Part shown: positions 42,298 to 49,728 of the stretch, one piece after another
Layout: the number at the start of each line of letters is the position of its first letter
How positions within the stretch are numbered: the stretch's first letter is position 1
DNA from: Paracoccus halophilus
GTDB lineage: Bacteria; Pseudomonadota; Alphaproteobacteria; Rhodobacterales; Rhodobacteraceae
NCBI RefSeq assembly: GCF_000763905.1
Contig: NZ_JRKN01000023.1
Location: 1-52,113 of the forward strand
Direction of reading: 5' to 3'
DNA length: 52,113 nucleotides
Notes under the pieces: generated by a model
The model's database searches: none
Told to the model about the DNA's origin: nothing
The model's input: only the letters and a program-made list of their open reading frames with translations
Made by a program: the position numbers and the translations under genes

Positions 42298-42605
42298 CAG
42301 GTGAATACCGCCTTCAGCTGCGTGACGATATTGGTCGCGCCGAAAGCAAAGAATGCGCCGACGCAGATCATCAGCACCCACATCCAGCTGATGCGGTTAA
42401 AGGCTGCCAGGAGCCCGGTCACAATCAGGGCCACCGTGAAGAAGATCGTGATCGGGTTTCCTCGCAGCCAGGTTACAAAGCTATTGCCGAGCGTGTCGAT
42501 CTTGCTGAACTGGACCTGCTGGGCCATGGCATCCGTCGCTGCCAGCCCGAGGAGCGCCACCATCAGCAGGCACAGCGTCATTTGCGAGTAATTCACTTTC
42601 GTCAT
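42297..42605 (-). CDS. virB2: VirB2 major pilin, 102 aa
   Basis: A long signal sequence (about 1-30, cleaved near DAMAQQ) and two hydrophobic helices separated by a short polar loop (SFVTWLRGNPITIFFTVALI, then RISWMWVLMICVGAFFAFGA), the cyclic or linear pilin pattern of VirB2/TrbC. The ATG at 42605 has AAAGGA upstream and is preferred over the ATG at 42620. Confidence 0.93.
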   Translation of the reverse strand: MTKVNYSQMTLCLLMVALLGLAATDAMAQQVQFSKIDTLGNSFVTWLRGNPITIFFTVALIVTGLLAAFNRISWMWVLMICVGAFFAFGATNIVTQLKAVFT

Positions 42606-42616
42606 GGCAAATCCTT

Positions 42617-43366
42617 TCATTGTGCTGCCATCAGTCGTTCATGGTGCGACAGGATCGTCACCACGTAATTCCTTGTTTCGCGATAAGGTGGGACGCCGCC
42701 GTATTTCTGGACGGCGCCGGGACCGGCGTTATAGGCGGCAAGCGCCAGCGTCGGAGATTTGAAGGTGCCAAGCTGCATCAGCAGATAACGGGCGCCGCCG
42801 TCCAGGTTCTGCATCGGATCGCCCGGATCGACGCCGAGTGTTGCTGCCGTTCCCGGCATCAGCTGCGCCAGACCACGCGCGCCCTTCGGACTGACTGCCC
42901 TCGGGTTGAATCGCGATTCCTGCCAGATCATCGCCTGAAACAGCGCCATCCATTCCGCGCGGGTCAGACCGGCAGCGGAAATCGCCGGGTGGTTCTGATA
43001 TCTCGCCGCGGTCGCACGCACCCCTTCCAGCGGTGTTGAATAACTGCCGAGCGCACCACCTGGCTGCACGAGGTTAATCTGCCCAGCAGTCGAGGTGCCG
43101 GCTGGTGCAAGCGCGTCTGCATCAAGTTCCGCAGGTTTTGACGGCACGATCAGTTTTCCGGACTGATCGTATCGATAGACGGCACGGGGCCGCGCATCCG
43201 CTGCAGACTGCGTTGCATTGGTCGATGCCCCGAAACGGATCACATCCGCTTGGACTGCTGACGGGAGTGGTTGCGAAGCGAAGAAGGCCGCAAGCAGGAG
43301 GTTGGCAATTTGCTGCGGGCGGCGAGCAGATATTCGCTGCTCTGGGCCTGTTAACTTATTGAAAAT
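42617..43366 (-). CDS. virB1: VirB1 lytic transglycosylase, about 250 aa (start uncertain)
   Basis: C-terminal SLT domain with the catalytic Glu in [20 protein letters not shown], then [19 protein letters not shown] and [17 protein letters not shown]. The upstream part reads as a signal peptide ([18 protein letters not shown], ending near SAVQADV) and a Pro/Ala-rich linker. No ATG, GTG or TTG lies between the preceding gene's stop (43374) and this signal peptide; candidates are an ATT at 43366 or an ATA at 43333. The frame is open further upstream but overlaps the 123-aa gene. VirB1 opens the wall for pilus assembly. The start is therefore a guess. Confidence 0.8.
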   Translation of the reverse strand: MFNKLTGPEQRISARRPQQIANLLLAAFFASQPLPSAVQADVIRFGASTNATQSAADARPRAVYRYDQSGKLIVPSKPAELDADALAPAGTSTAGQINLVQPGGALGSYSTPLEGVRATAARYQNHPAISAAGLTRAEWMALFQAMIWQESRFNPRAVSPKGARGLAQLMPGTAATLGVDPGDPMQNLDGGARYLLMQLGTFKSPTLALAAYNAGPGAVQKYGGVPPYRETRNYVVTILSHHERLMAAQ

Positions 43367-43373
43367 TAATACG

Positions 43374-43745
43374 TTAGAGGCGGGCCACCATGACGACACC
43401 TTTAGCGCCGGGCGAGACAGTCGCTGTAATACCCAGTTCGGTCTGAGCGTTGAATAAGCCGGTTGTCGTTTTGATTTCCCGGTAGGCGTAATCTGAAGGG
43501 TCCAGCTTTTCGCCAGATTCCTGGGCACGGCGTCGTTCGCGGTACAGATCTCTCTGGGTAACGACCACACCCCACCGGCCAGAATCCGGCTCATATGCAA
43601 CCAAGTACCAGGAACCTCGTACTGTATTCTGTGCGGGGACAGGGTCTTCCGCGCAGACGACGTGAAGTTCCCAACCGTCACGCAGTTTTTCTCTGCACAT
43701 GTCAAGGGTGAGCACCTCGTTGCTAACCTGCACTTGGTTGGTCAT
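43374..43745 (-). CDS. hypothetical protein heading the transfer operon, 123 aa
   Basis: Not recognised. It has compositional features of a real gene, a mixed alpha/beta look ([37 protein letters not shown]) and no signal peptide. It lies directly upstream of virB1 in the same direction and starts just downstream of a palindromic operator candidate (43818-43835), so it is probably the first gene of the virB operon. It may regulate or chaperone the system. Confidence 0.65.
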   Translation of the reverse strand: MTNQVQVSNEVLTLDMCREKLRDGWELHVVCAEDPVPAQNTVRGSWYLVAYEPDSGRWGVVVTQRDLYRERRRAQESGEKLDPSDYAYREIKTTTGLFNAQTELGITATVSPGAKGVVMVARL

Positions 43746-43988
43746 ACGACGCGCTCCACAACGTTGCCTGACGCGTCAGCGCCAGACTATCAAATTACGT
43801 ATCGACAATGCAAGTAGGTGAAATGAATATTTCACACTCACTGTCGACTCATTCTTACGGTGTCATGCCGGGATTTTTCAAGTCATCCCAAGGCGCACGC
43901 CATGTGGTCTCTTCGGAGCATTGTGACACACCAAAGAGCTCAAGCGTCTTCAGCAAACAGCTGAAACAACGGAGAATTCGCAGATATC
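43746..43988. promoter_or_regulatory. promoter region of the virB operon
   Basis: Gap between luxR and the first operon gene. It contains the palindrome at 43818-43835 and a block around 43795-43830 repeated near 45880-45915 (CAATGCA, then TAGGTGAAATGA). Open frames within it have no support. Confidence 0.5.
43818..43835. promoter_or_regulatory. 18-bp palindrome, lux/tra-box candidate
   Basis: GTGAAAT-GAAT-ATTTCAC is a perfect inverted repeat of the size expected for a LuxR-type operator, about 75 bases upstream of the start of the leftward virB operon. A GTGAAAT half-site recurs at 45905-45911 in the matching block. Confidence 0.5.
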
Positions 43989-44612
43989 TCAGTCGAGGTA
44001 CTTCCTCGTTACGGCAATCGCGACCGCCTGAACCCTGTTCTTTGCGCCAAGCTTGAGACTGGCTTTCGCCACACGTTGTTTGACTGTCGCTTCAGAGATA
44101 TCGAGCTTTGCTGCGATTTCTGTGTATTCAAGCCCGTCTCTCAAGCACCGCAACACGGCGATATCCTTGCTGGTAAGTGATGCGCGATCCAGAACGAGAT
44201 CGCTCCATACCTTGAATTTGGCATCAACAGCCGCAATCTCTTCGTCGGTAAACTCTCGGTCGGCTCTGGATAAGGTCAAAAAAGACCGCTTTTTGTTCAC
44301 CTTACGTGCCAGAGCAATACCGTAATAAAGGCCGAACTGGCGAGCCTGCTTCATGACGCCGAGAAGATCAGGGAAACCTACCTCTGACCATCGCACAAAC
44401 CCGGTTCGTGTCATCGACCAGAGGGCGATTGGATCGCCGAAGAAGTAGTTTTTGTCCTCATAGATTTCCCGCCACGCGTCAGGATAGGTCGTGTGTATGT
44501 GTTCTGCTCCCTTGTAGAGGGTAAGATTGAACCCAATGATCCAGCCTGTCGGCGCCAGGCTGTCTAGGCGCTGCATCTCTTCATCGAAGTTGGGGATAAG
44601 ATCTTTGAACAC
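43989..44612 (-). CDS. luxR: LuxR/TraR-type quorum-sensing regulator, 207 aa
   Basis: The N-terminal domain (about 1-140) has the acyl-homoserine-lactone-binding pattern: WIIGFNLTLYKG, FFGDPIALWSMTRTGFVRWSEV and FGLYYGIALA, with conserved Trp and Asp positions visible. The C-terminal HTH runs from about 146 to 202 (LTSKDIAVLRCLRDGLEYTE, KLDISEATVKQRVAKASLKL). It is transcribed towards the virB operon and away from luxI. A perfect palindrome lies 28 bases upstream of its start. It should control conjugation genes when the signal accumulates; direction of control cannot be told. Confidence 0.9.
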   Translation of the reverse strand: MFKDLIPNFDEEMQRLDSLAPTGWIIGFNLTLYKGAEHIHTTYPDAWREIYEDKNYFFGDPIALWSMTRTGFVRWSEVGFPDLLGVMKQARQFGLYYGIALARKVNKKRSFLTLSRADREFTDEEIAAVDAKFKVWSDLVLDRASLTSKDIAVLRCLRDGLEYTEIAAKLDISEATVKQRVAKASLKLGAKNRVQAVAIAVTRKYLD

Positions 44613-44639
44613 GACGGCACCTGAATAATGTTAATTTTA

Positions 44640-44653
44640 TATCCCTAGGGATA
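44640..44653. promoter_or_regulatory. 14-bp perfect palindrome between luxR and luxI
   Basis: TATCCCTAGGGATA is self-complementary without a spacer, 28 bases before the luxR start and in the shared upstream region of luxR and luxI. It fits an operator for the LuxR protein or another dimeric regulator. Confidence 0.5.
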
Positions 44654-44739
44654 CTCCGTATAGCCTATTTTGCTCGTTTTGCGCGCGACAGCAATGCAAC
44701 CGCGGGTTTACTGACCGCAGGGACAGAGGAGTTCTTGGG

Positions 44740-44949
44740 TTGGTTAGCGTATTTCCAGATCAGAAGTTGGGCGAAGCTGAGTTCAGCCGGGATATGGTGG
44801 AGACCATGCTGGAGCATTTCGACTTCTACGCGAAAGACGGTGTGCTGCGGATTGAGATCACGGAAGGCGGGCTCTGGCTACCACATCCTCATGTTAGGTC
44901 ACGTCAGTTCCTTGGTTTGGCACGTCTGCCAATCTGGATGAGGAACTGA
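44740..44949 (+). CDS. small hypothetical protein upstream of luxI, 69 aa
   Basis: Not recognised. GTTCTTGGGTTGG precedes a GTG start, and the frame ends two bases before the luxI start. The peptide has a charged helix (EAEFSRDMVETMLEHFDFYA) and then GVLRIEITEGGLWLP. A gene remnant or a short leader gene cotranscribed with luxI are both possible; codon use is not decisive. Confidence 0.4.
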   Translation: MVSVFPDQKLGEAEFSRDMVETMLEHFDFYAKDGVLRIEITEGGLWLPHPHVRSRQFLGLARLPIWMRN

Positions 44950-44951
44950 TC

Positions 44952-45581
44952 GTGATCATTGGTCCGATGAGCAGTCCTGCCGTTGCGGTTGAGGCGGTGA
45001 CCATGCCCGGAGACATTCGGCGCTATGATCTGGTCGCAAGCTTTCTGAAGATGCGGAAGGAAGTTTTCGTCGAACAGAAGGCATGGCCACTTTTTCACGC
45101 CGACGGCATCGAGTTCGAGCAATACGACACCTTCGACACCACCTATATTATCGCCCACGACAGCGGGAAAGTACTGGGTGGCGCGCGACTGCGGCGGACT
45201 GATCGCCGCGCCGGCGCCGGTTCGATCTGCTATTCTTACATGATCCGTGATGCCTACCTTGGGCTTTTGCCAGGTATGCCGATGAATCTCTGTCACGATT
45301 TGCCACCAATGGAGGAAACCACCTGGGAACTTACCCGCCTAGTGGCGCTGCCAGGGTCTGGGGTTGTCGAGCGAATCCTTGAGGCGGCTAATACCTATCT
45401 TTATACGGTCGGTGCAGAGCGTTGCCTATTCCTCGGCTCACCCGCCTTCTTGCGTATGGCATCCCGCCTCGGCTGGTCCCCTAAGGCATTGGGAGACGTT
45501 GTTGGCAACGACGACGGCAGGTTCGTAGCCTTTGACTGTGCCGTTATCCCTGGGCACACGACTTGTAATATTACACGCTGA
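44952..45581 (+). CDS. luxI: LuxI-type acyl-homoserine lactone synthase, 209 aa
   Basis: Makes the acyl-homoserine lactone signal from S-adenosylmethionine and acyl-ACP. Conserved residues are visible: Arg35, Phe39 and Trp45 in MRKEVFVEQKAWPL, the Asp in FEQYDTFDTTY, and the Arg in LGGARLRRTD. Then ETTWELTRLVAL and RLGWSP follow, as in the family. GTG at 44952 has GAGGAA upstream; an ATG at 44967 is the alternative. It is divergent from luxR, the usual partner. Confidence 0.92.
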   Translation: MIIGPMSSPAVAVEAVTMPGDIRRYDLVASFLKMRKEVFVEQKAWPLFHADGIEFEQYDTFDTTYIIAHDSGKVLGGARLRRTDRRAGAGSICYSYMIRDAYLGLLPGMPMNLCHDLPPMEETTWELTRLVALPGSGVVERILEAANTYLYTVGAERCLFLGSPAFLRMASRLGWSPKALGDVVGNDDGRFVAFDCAVIPGHTTCNITR

Positions 45582-45642
45582 AATGAATAGAAGAAGTTGG
45601 GCGAGAGCCAAGATACTTAGCTGAACCTATAGGGCTACTTCA

Positions 45643-45873
45643 ATGTACGGTTGGGGCGAATCGATGGATGCAAGCGATTTTACGACAAGACGTGAGGCGA
45701 TTCTGACCCAGACTACCCAAGATGGGGACACTGTCCGAGGCCACTACCGTTGGAACACGGGCGAGATATCCCAGATATCTGTTCCCCCGAACTTCTTCTT
45801 TGACCCCTCGAACGCTATTCGACCCTCAAGTTACGCACAATCATCGGTTGCCACCATCGACTCGAAAGACTAA
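45643..45873 (+). CDS. small hypothetical protein, 76 aa
   Basis: Weakly supported. The frame follows luxI by 60 bases and could start at 45643 or at ATG 45664. It has no recognised motif (TVRGHYRWNTGEISQIS is its most structured stretch). It may be a real short gene or chance. Confidence 0.3.
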   Translation: MYGWGESMDASDFTTRREAILTQTTQDGDTVRGHYRWNTGEISQISVPPNFFFDPSNAIRPSSYAQSSVATIDSKD

Positions 45874-45879
45874 CAATTT

Positions 45880-45915
45880 CACTATCAGCAATGCAGATAG
45901 GTGAAATGATATGCG
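45880..45915. repeat. second copy of the virB-upstream block
   Basis: AATTTCACTATCAGCAATGC and the following GATAGGTGAAATGA resemble 43795-43830 (AATT, CAATGCA, TAGGTGAAATGA in the same order). ATTTCAC at 45884-45890 and GTGAAAT at 45905-45911 also form an inverted pair. The block ends on the start of the next gene, so a shared regulator of the virB operon and of this gene is suggested. Confidence 0.45.
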
Positions 45916-46591
45916 ATTCCAGATAAAAGGCTGTAGGAGCCTCGTGGGCGCCTTGTTCATCGCCGCCCCAATCTTGTCGTCAAATCCCTCACAAGCCTAC
46001 CAAATTGATTGTGCCATCCTGCTATGTCTTGCTGGCGGATGGCCTTCATCAACTGAATGTGCCGCCGCAAGGACCGAGTTCATTCGCAGGATCACGCCTT
46101 GGCCGATCGAACCGCCCCTGCAGATCTGGCGCTGTCCGATGGGTGCTTCCCTGAACAGCCAGAGTCCAATGGAACGCCTCTGGTCGATCAGTACAACTGC
46201 GCTTCCCGAGCAAAGCCTGTCGCCCGATAGCGCTTTCTCGCAGCTCATCGAAGCGCAGGCAGTGCGTCCCCGCAGGGTCGATCTGTCAGCTTCAGATTTC
46301 GAATTCATCAGATCGATCAAGGTCTATGACGTCGATTGGTGGCAGTGGAACCACCGCAATTCGGAAGGCGACGATATCTGTTGGCGCGCACGACGGCGGG
46401 CAAATATCGGGACCTACGATCAACAAGGCGCCTTCAACTGGCACAGTCTCGATATCTACGACGCTCCGACATGGATGGAGGTCAGCGTCCAGCCTCGTGG
46501 TGATTGCGAGGCAGAAGGGCGGTTTCGCGGCGTAGGCATCGAGTGGAACGACTATTTCGGCGAACACGGGTTCGAACTGGTTCGCTACTAG
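45911..46591 (+). CDS. secreted hypothetical protein of transfer regions, 226 aa
   Basis: Signal peptide (about 1-29, ending NPSQAYQ) followed by IDCAILLCLAGGWPSSTECA, a Cys-rich opening I associate with conserved secreted proteins of alphaproteobacterial plasmid transfer loci; their function is unknown. The remainder has several Trp (VDWWQWNH) and further Cys, consistent with a folded periplasmic or exported protein. It lies directly downstream of the repeated regulatory block. Confidence 0.7.
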   Translation: MRFQIKGCRSLVGALFIAAPILSSNPSQAYQIDCAILLCLAGGWPSSTECAAARTEFIRRITPWPIEPPLQIWRCPMGASLNSQSPMERLWSISTTALPEQSLSPDSAFSQLIEAQAVRPRRVDLSASDFEFIRSIKVYDVDWWQWNHRNSEGDDICWRARRRANIGTYDQQGAFNWHSLDIYDAPTWMEVSVQPRGDCEAEGRFRGVGIEWNDYFGEHGFELVRY

Positions 46592-46896
46592 ATATGGTTG
46601 CTCTTAGTGCATCGTAGTCAAGATTTGCTGGTCGCTACCAGAAGCTGTAGCCTGTCGCGTTAAGAACTAATCAAGAATCATCGAGCGAGGATCAACCAGA
46701 CCCAGAAAAAGCGAACCCCCGCGCGGGGAACCCGGCGGGGGGGATCGTGCAAACAGGTCGCCAAACCTGAATAGCCCTAAACACAGGCTCATTTGTACGT
46801 CCTCCCGAAAAGCAGATCAAGCAAAAAACGCGCCTGCGCGAACAGAGAAATCTTGTCCGGATTCCTTGCGCCTCAACGGAAATGAGGAGCAGAAGA
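46592..46896. other. repC upstream region
   Basis: 305 bases between the secreted hypothetical and repC. It contains the candidate antisense RNA and its terminator (46706-46743), plus the ribosome binding site GAGGAGCAG for repC. No gene is supported. Confidence 0.55.
46706..46860 (-). ncRNA. candidate antisense (counter-transcribed) RNA regulating repC
   Basis: On the minus strand a GC-rich hairpin (CCCCCGC, loop, GCGGGGG, 46716-46743) is followed by GTTCGC and then five T (46706-46710), a good Rho-independent terminator just upstream of repC. repABC plasmids have a small antisense RNA at this place that limits RepC synthesis. The promoter end is not defined, so the right limit is approximate. 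Confidence 0.45.
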
Positions 46897-48153
46897 ATGA
46901 CTTATCCACGGGCGGTTCATCCCGCCGCTACGCGGTCCTACCGCGATCCATCAGATCTACACCCCGTCCTTCCGGAGCGGATGCAGCGCGACAGTTTCGC
47001 CGTGCTGGTCGAACGTGTGGCGCCGTCACTCGGTGTCGGCCGTGCCGCAGCCCATGCCTTTGTGCGCCTGGCCGCGTTGACACGGCCTCTTGATTGGATC
47101 GCAGATGATCGGTCCCCCGTCATCTATGCAGAAGCTGGGGAGGTCGCCAAAATGCTCGGCCTGTCGCAGCCACGCTTGCGCGCGATCACCGTCGAGCTGG
47201 AAGTGGCAGGGTTGATCGAGAGACGCACGGGCGCCAATGGCAGCCGCTCACGTGCCGCCGGGACCGGGCTCTATCTCAGTGCTGCCATCGCCCGAGCGGA
47301 CGAGCTGATGGCCATCGATGAGAGGCTGACGGTCGAGCGACAGCAGGCGAAATATCTGCGCGGGCAACGCAGCACCCATCGCCGGCACCTGGTCCAGGCA
47401 CTTGATCATCTCTGCGAGATCGCCCCCGATCATCCCCTGATCAGCGAGATCCGGGCATGCCTGGAGGAATGGCCCTCGGCCGATCAGCTCCACATCATGG
47501 ATCTCGCGACGCTCACCGCCCATGTCGAGGATGCGGATAACCTGTGCAGAACCACCCTCGATCTTCTCGAAAAAGTAGAAGAATCAATCGGTGGACCGCT
47601 CGAAAACGAGCGCCCCTATATACAAAATACAACCCAAGAATCTTCTCGTATCTGTAACGACCACGTCAATCATCAGCGCGCGGGCAAGCCCGCGCACGAC
47701 AATTCTTCTGTCGCGCCGCCTGACGGCGGCCCGAATTGCAGTGAAAAAAATGATGGGGCGGCCAGCGGCGCGTTCAAGAGCGAATTTATCGCCAAGCTTG
47801 GACCGGAGCGGCTGTTCAGGCTCGCATCGCCGGAAATGCAGTTTTACCTGAGTGGCAGGGCTGAACCTCGCTCACTTCGGTTCCATGATTTCGTATGGGC
47901 AGCAGAACGGCGCGTGCCGGAACTCGGCATCAGCCCGGATGCCTGGGCGGCCGCAAAAGAGGTCATGGGCGAGGACAGCGCCATGCTCTCGGTCTTCATC
48001 CTCGATGCCCGAAAGGCCGAGCCTGGCACCACGATCTTCAAGCCCGGCGGCTATCTCCGCGGCATGATCAAGAAATATCACGAGGGCGATCTGCACCTGA
48101 TCCGCAGCCTCATCGGCCTCAGCGAACGGAAACGAGCGGAGGACCCGACATGA
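46897..48153 (+). CDS. repC: RepC-type plasmid replication initiator, 418 aa
   Basis: ATG at 46897 follows GAGGAGCAG. The N-terminal winged-helix domain is marked by RDSFAVLVERVAPSLGVGRA, DRSPVIYAEAGEVAKMLGLS and VELEVAGLIERRTGANGSRS. A low-complexity linker (about 225-290) separates it from the C-terminal domain (RLASPEMQFYLSGRAEP, FKPGGYLRGMIKKYHEGDLH), both typical of RepC of repABC plasmids. No repA or repB is seen upstream in this window, so this is either a solo RepC replicon or partition genes lie elsewhere. RepC binds an origin that is usually inside its own gene. The stop overlaps the next gene (ATGA). Confidence 0.9.
   Translation: MTYPRAVHPAATRSYRDPSDLHPVLPERMQRDSFAVLVERVAPSLGVGRAAAHAFVRLAALTRPLDWIADDRSPVIYAEAGEVAKMLGLSQPRLRAITVELEVAGLIERRTGANGSRSRAAGTGLYLSAAIARADELMAIDERLTVERQQAKYLRGQRSTHRRHLVQALDHLCEIAPDHPLISEIRACLEEWPSADQLHIMDLATLTAHVEDADNLCRTTLDLLEKVEESIGGPLENERPYIQNTTQESSRICNDHVNHQRAGKPAHDNSSVAPPDGGPNCSEKNDGAASGAFKSEFIAKLGPERLFRLASPEMQFYLSGRAEPRSLRFHDFVWAAERRVPELGISPDAWAAAKEVMGEDSAMLSVFILDARKAEPGTTIFKPGGYLRGMIKKYHEGDLHLIRSLIGLSERKRAEDPT
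47590..47760. other. candidate replication origin within repC
   Basis: The linker part of repC has an AT-richer stretch (CCCTATATACAAAATACAAC at 47614) followed by two perfect hairpins: GCGCGGGC-AA-GCCCGCGC (47678-47695) and GCCGCC-TGAC-GGCGGC (47715-47730). repABC origins lie in such an AT-rich segment of repC. The assignment follows that precedent. Confidence 0.4.
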
Positions 48154-48461
48154 GGCCCGGAATCTGGCTGATCGGGCTGCTGGCGTTCAGCGGACCCGCG
48201 CTCGGGCAGGACAGAATCTGTGTTCCGCCCGAAGAGCCGTTCATGCCAGACGACGACGCCACCTTCAGCGAATATGCCGATATCGTCGCCGAGGATTTCG
48301 AGCGGTATTTCTCGGAATTTTCGCCCTATATCGCCTGTCTCGATGCCGCCCGCCTGGAGGCTTTCACCCGCGCCCGAGAGATCTCCACCCGGCACCAGGC
48401 CTTCTGGGACCGGGCCGACCGCATGGGCCTGACGGAAGAGGCCGCACCCTATGCCGAATGA
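48150..48461 (+). CDS. small secreted hypothetical protein, 103 aa
   Basis: ATG at 48150 overlaps the repC stop. A clean signal peptide (MRPGIWLIGLLAFSGPALGQ) is followed by an acidic helical domain with two Cys (RICVPPEE and YIACLDAA), suggesting one disulfide in the periplasm. Coupling to repC implies coexpression, but no function is recognised. Confidence 0.7.
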   Translation: MRPGIWLIGLLAFSGPALGQDRICVPPEEPFMPDDDATFSEYADIVAEDFERYFSEFSPYIACLDAARLEAFTRAREISTRHQAFWDRADRMGLTEEAAPYAE

Positions 48462-48709
48462 TCGCGAGTGGAGGCAACTGACCGATGCACGATGCAACAA
48501 CCACTATCCACTATACGATATCCGCTAACCGCTTTCGCATTGGGACTATCCGCGATCCACGCAGGGCATCCTCGTGGTCACGCCTCTTGGGCACTGCCGG
48601 TTGACCCCAGGCTGACGCTCGATCCGTGATGTCTCGCTGTCAGCCTGCAAGGACCGCTGCGCCCTGCCTTTGGGCAAGGCCTTGTGATCTGGACAACCGG
48701 CTCGGTCGA
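48462..48709. other. intergenic gap between convergent genes
   Basis: About 250 bases with no gene recognised. It separates the rightward repC transcript from the leftward SRAP gene, and no clear terminator hairpin with a T run was seen. Confidence 0.4.
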
Positions 48710-49357
48710 TCAGTCGCCCTTGAGCACGAACATCCGGTCGGGCGGATAGGGTTTCAGAAGCGCGAAGGCTGCGTCATCACCGCCCGCGAGCCATGTCTCG
48801 TAGTCCTCGGGGTCGAGAATCACGGGCATGCGCAGCGGATGGACGGGTTTCACCAGATCGTTCGCGACGGTCGTCACCATCGTATGCGTGAGCCAGTCGC
48901 CGTCTTCGCCGTTGATGCCGGGTTGGCCCTGGCGCCAGATGCCCGCAAAGGCAAAGGGCGACGGATTGCGTTCCTGAACAACGCCGAACCAGACATCCAC
49001 GGCCGGATTGCGGCCTTTCGTTTCGCAAAAGGCACTGGCAGGGATCAGGCAGCGGCGTTGGCGAAAACTGTCCTTCCAGAGCGGTGCCGACCGCAGCTTG
49101 TCATCGCGCGCATTGTTCCAGGCCGCCGGTTTGATCGGCTTGCCGGTCTTTTTCGAGACCTGCGGTGTCAGGAAGCCCCAATGCATCCGCACCAGCTCGC
49201 GGTCCCCTTCCGGGGTCAGCCGCACGACCGGCGCCTCATATTTAGGCCAGATCGCGGGCAAAGGCTCGGCATTACCCAAGCGATCATGCTCACGCATCAC
49301 CCGGAAATACTCCCGCATCAGGTTTTGGTTCAGCGAATTGGCGTATTTATTGCACAT
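48710..49357 (-). CDS. SRAP-domain protein (HMCES/YedK-like), 215 aa
   Basis: SRAP proteins protect abasic sites in single-stranded DNA by forming a covalent link through Cys2. Cys2 is present directly after the start Met (MCNKYANSLN). Other conserved residues are PAAWNNARDD, the Glu in CLIPASAFCETKG, and the His in LVKPVHPLRMPVIL. The start at 49357 is required to expose Cys2; a longer frame would bury it. Its upstream neighbour overlaps by 11 bases and the Y-family polymerase is divergent, forming a DNA-damage module. Single-stranded transfer DNA could be the substrate. Confidence 0.9.
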   Translation of the reverse strand: MCNKYANSLNQNLMREYFRVMREHDRLGNAEPLPAIWPKYEAPVVRLTPEGDRELVRMHWGFLTPQVSKKTGKPIKPAAWNNARDDKLRSAPLWKDSFRQRRCLIPASAFCETKGRNPAVDVWFGVVQERNPSPFAFAGIWRQGQPGINGEDGDWLTHTMVTTVANDLVKPVHPLRMPVILDPEDYETWLAGGDDAAFALLKPYPPDRMFVLKGD

Positions 49358-49676
49358 TGCCCGATCTCGTCCCGCCGTCTCCCTGCCCTGCCGCCAAAAG
49401 CCCGGCAATCCGTGCCAACTCGCGGATGCGCCTTGGCGCCGGTTCCCAGGTCGCGCCGCGCCTCCATGCGTCCTGCAATATGTCGCCTTTCGGGTGATTT
49501 TTGCAAAGCAAATCAAGTGCCGCGCTGGTCTCTGGCGACCGCGGGTCGCGGCGCGCAGCGCCGGCGGCGGCCAGCTTCAAGGTCTCGATCGCGGCCGCGA
49601 TGGCCTCGCGGCCCGCGATCTGTTCCGACCAGGCGCCGCCGAACGCGACGTTTCTCAATTGCTGCTTGCGATCCAT
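49347..49676 (-). CDS. hypothetical protein, 109 aa, upstream of SRAP gene
   Basis: Not recognised. ATG at 49676 (MDRKQQLRNVAFGGAWSEQI) gives a helical protein with one Cys (LLCKNHPKGDILQDAWRRG) and no membrane segment. It overlaps the SRAP gene by 11 bases, so translation is coupled. It shares its promoter region with the divergent Y-family polymerase, suggesting a common response, perhaps to DNA damage. Confidence 0.65.
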   Translation of the reverse strand: MDRKQQLRNVAFGGAWSEQIAGREAIAAAIETLKLAAAGAARRDPRSPETSAALDLLCKNHPKGDILQDAWRRGATWEPAPRRIRELARIAGLLAAGQGDGGTRSGNVQ

Positions 49677-49728
49677 GAGAACAAAAATAGAACATGAAGC
49701 CGAAAACACCATCCGGCAGGTTTAGCGC
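49677..49728. promoter_or_regulatory. divergent promoter, possible LexA site
   Basis: The 52-base gap between the divergent DNA-damage genes contains GAACAAAAATAGAACATG-type text around 49678-49696 (GAACAAAAATAGAAC), a direct repeat GAAC-N7-GAAC. The alphaproteobacterial LexA box is GTTC-N7-GTTC, whose complement is GAAC-N7-GAAC. This is a perfect match to that consensus on the minus strand, so SOS control of both genes is likely. Confidence 0.75.

Noticed and set aside
47678..47730. Hairpins in repC considered as a transcription terminator
   Set aside because: They lie inside the reading frame and are not followed by a T run; an origin-type structure fits better.
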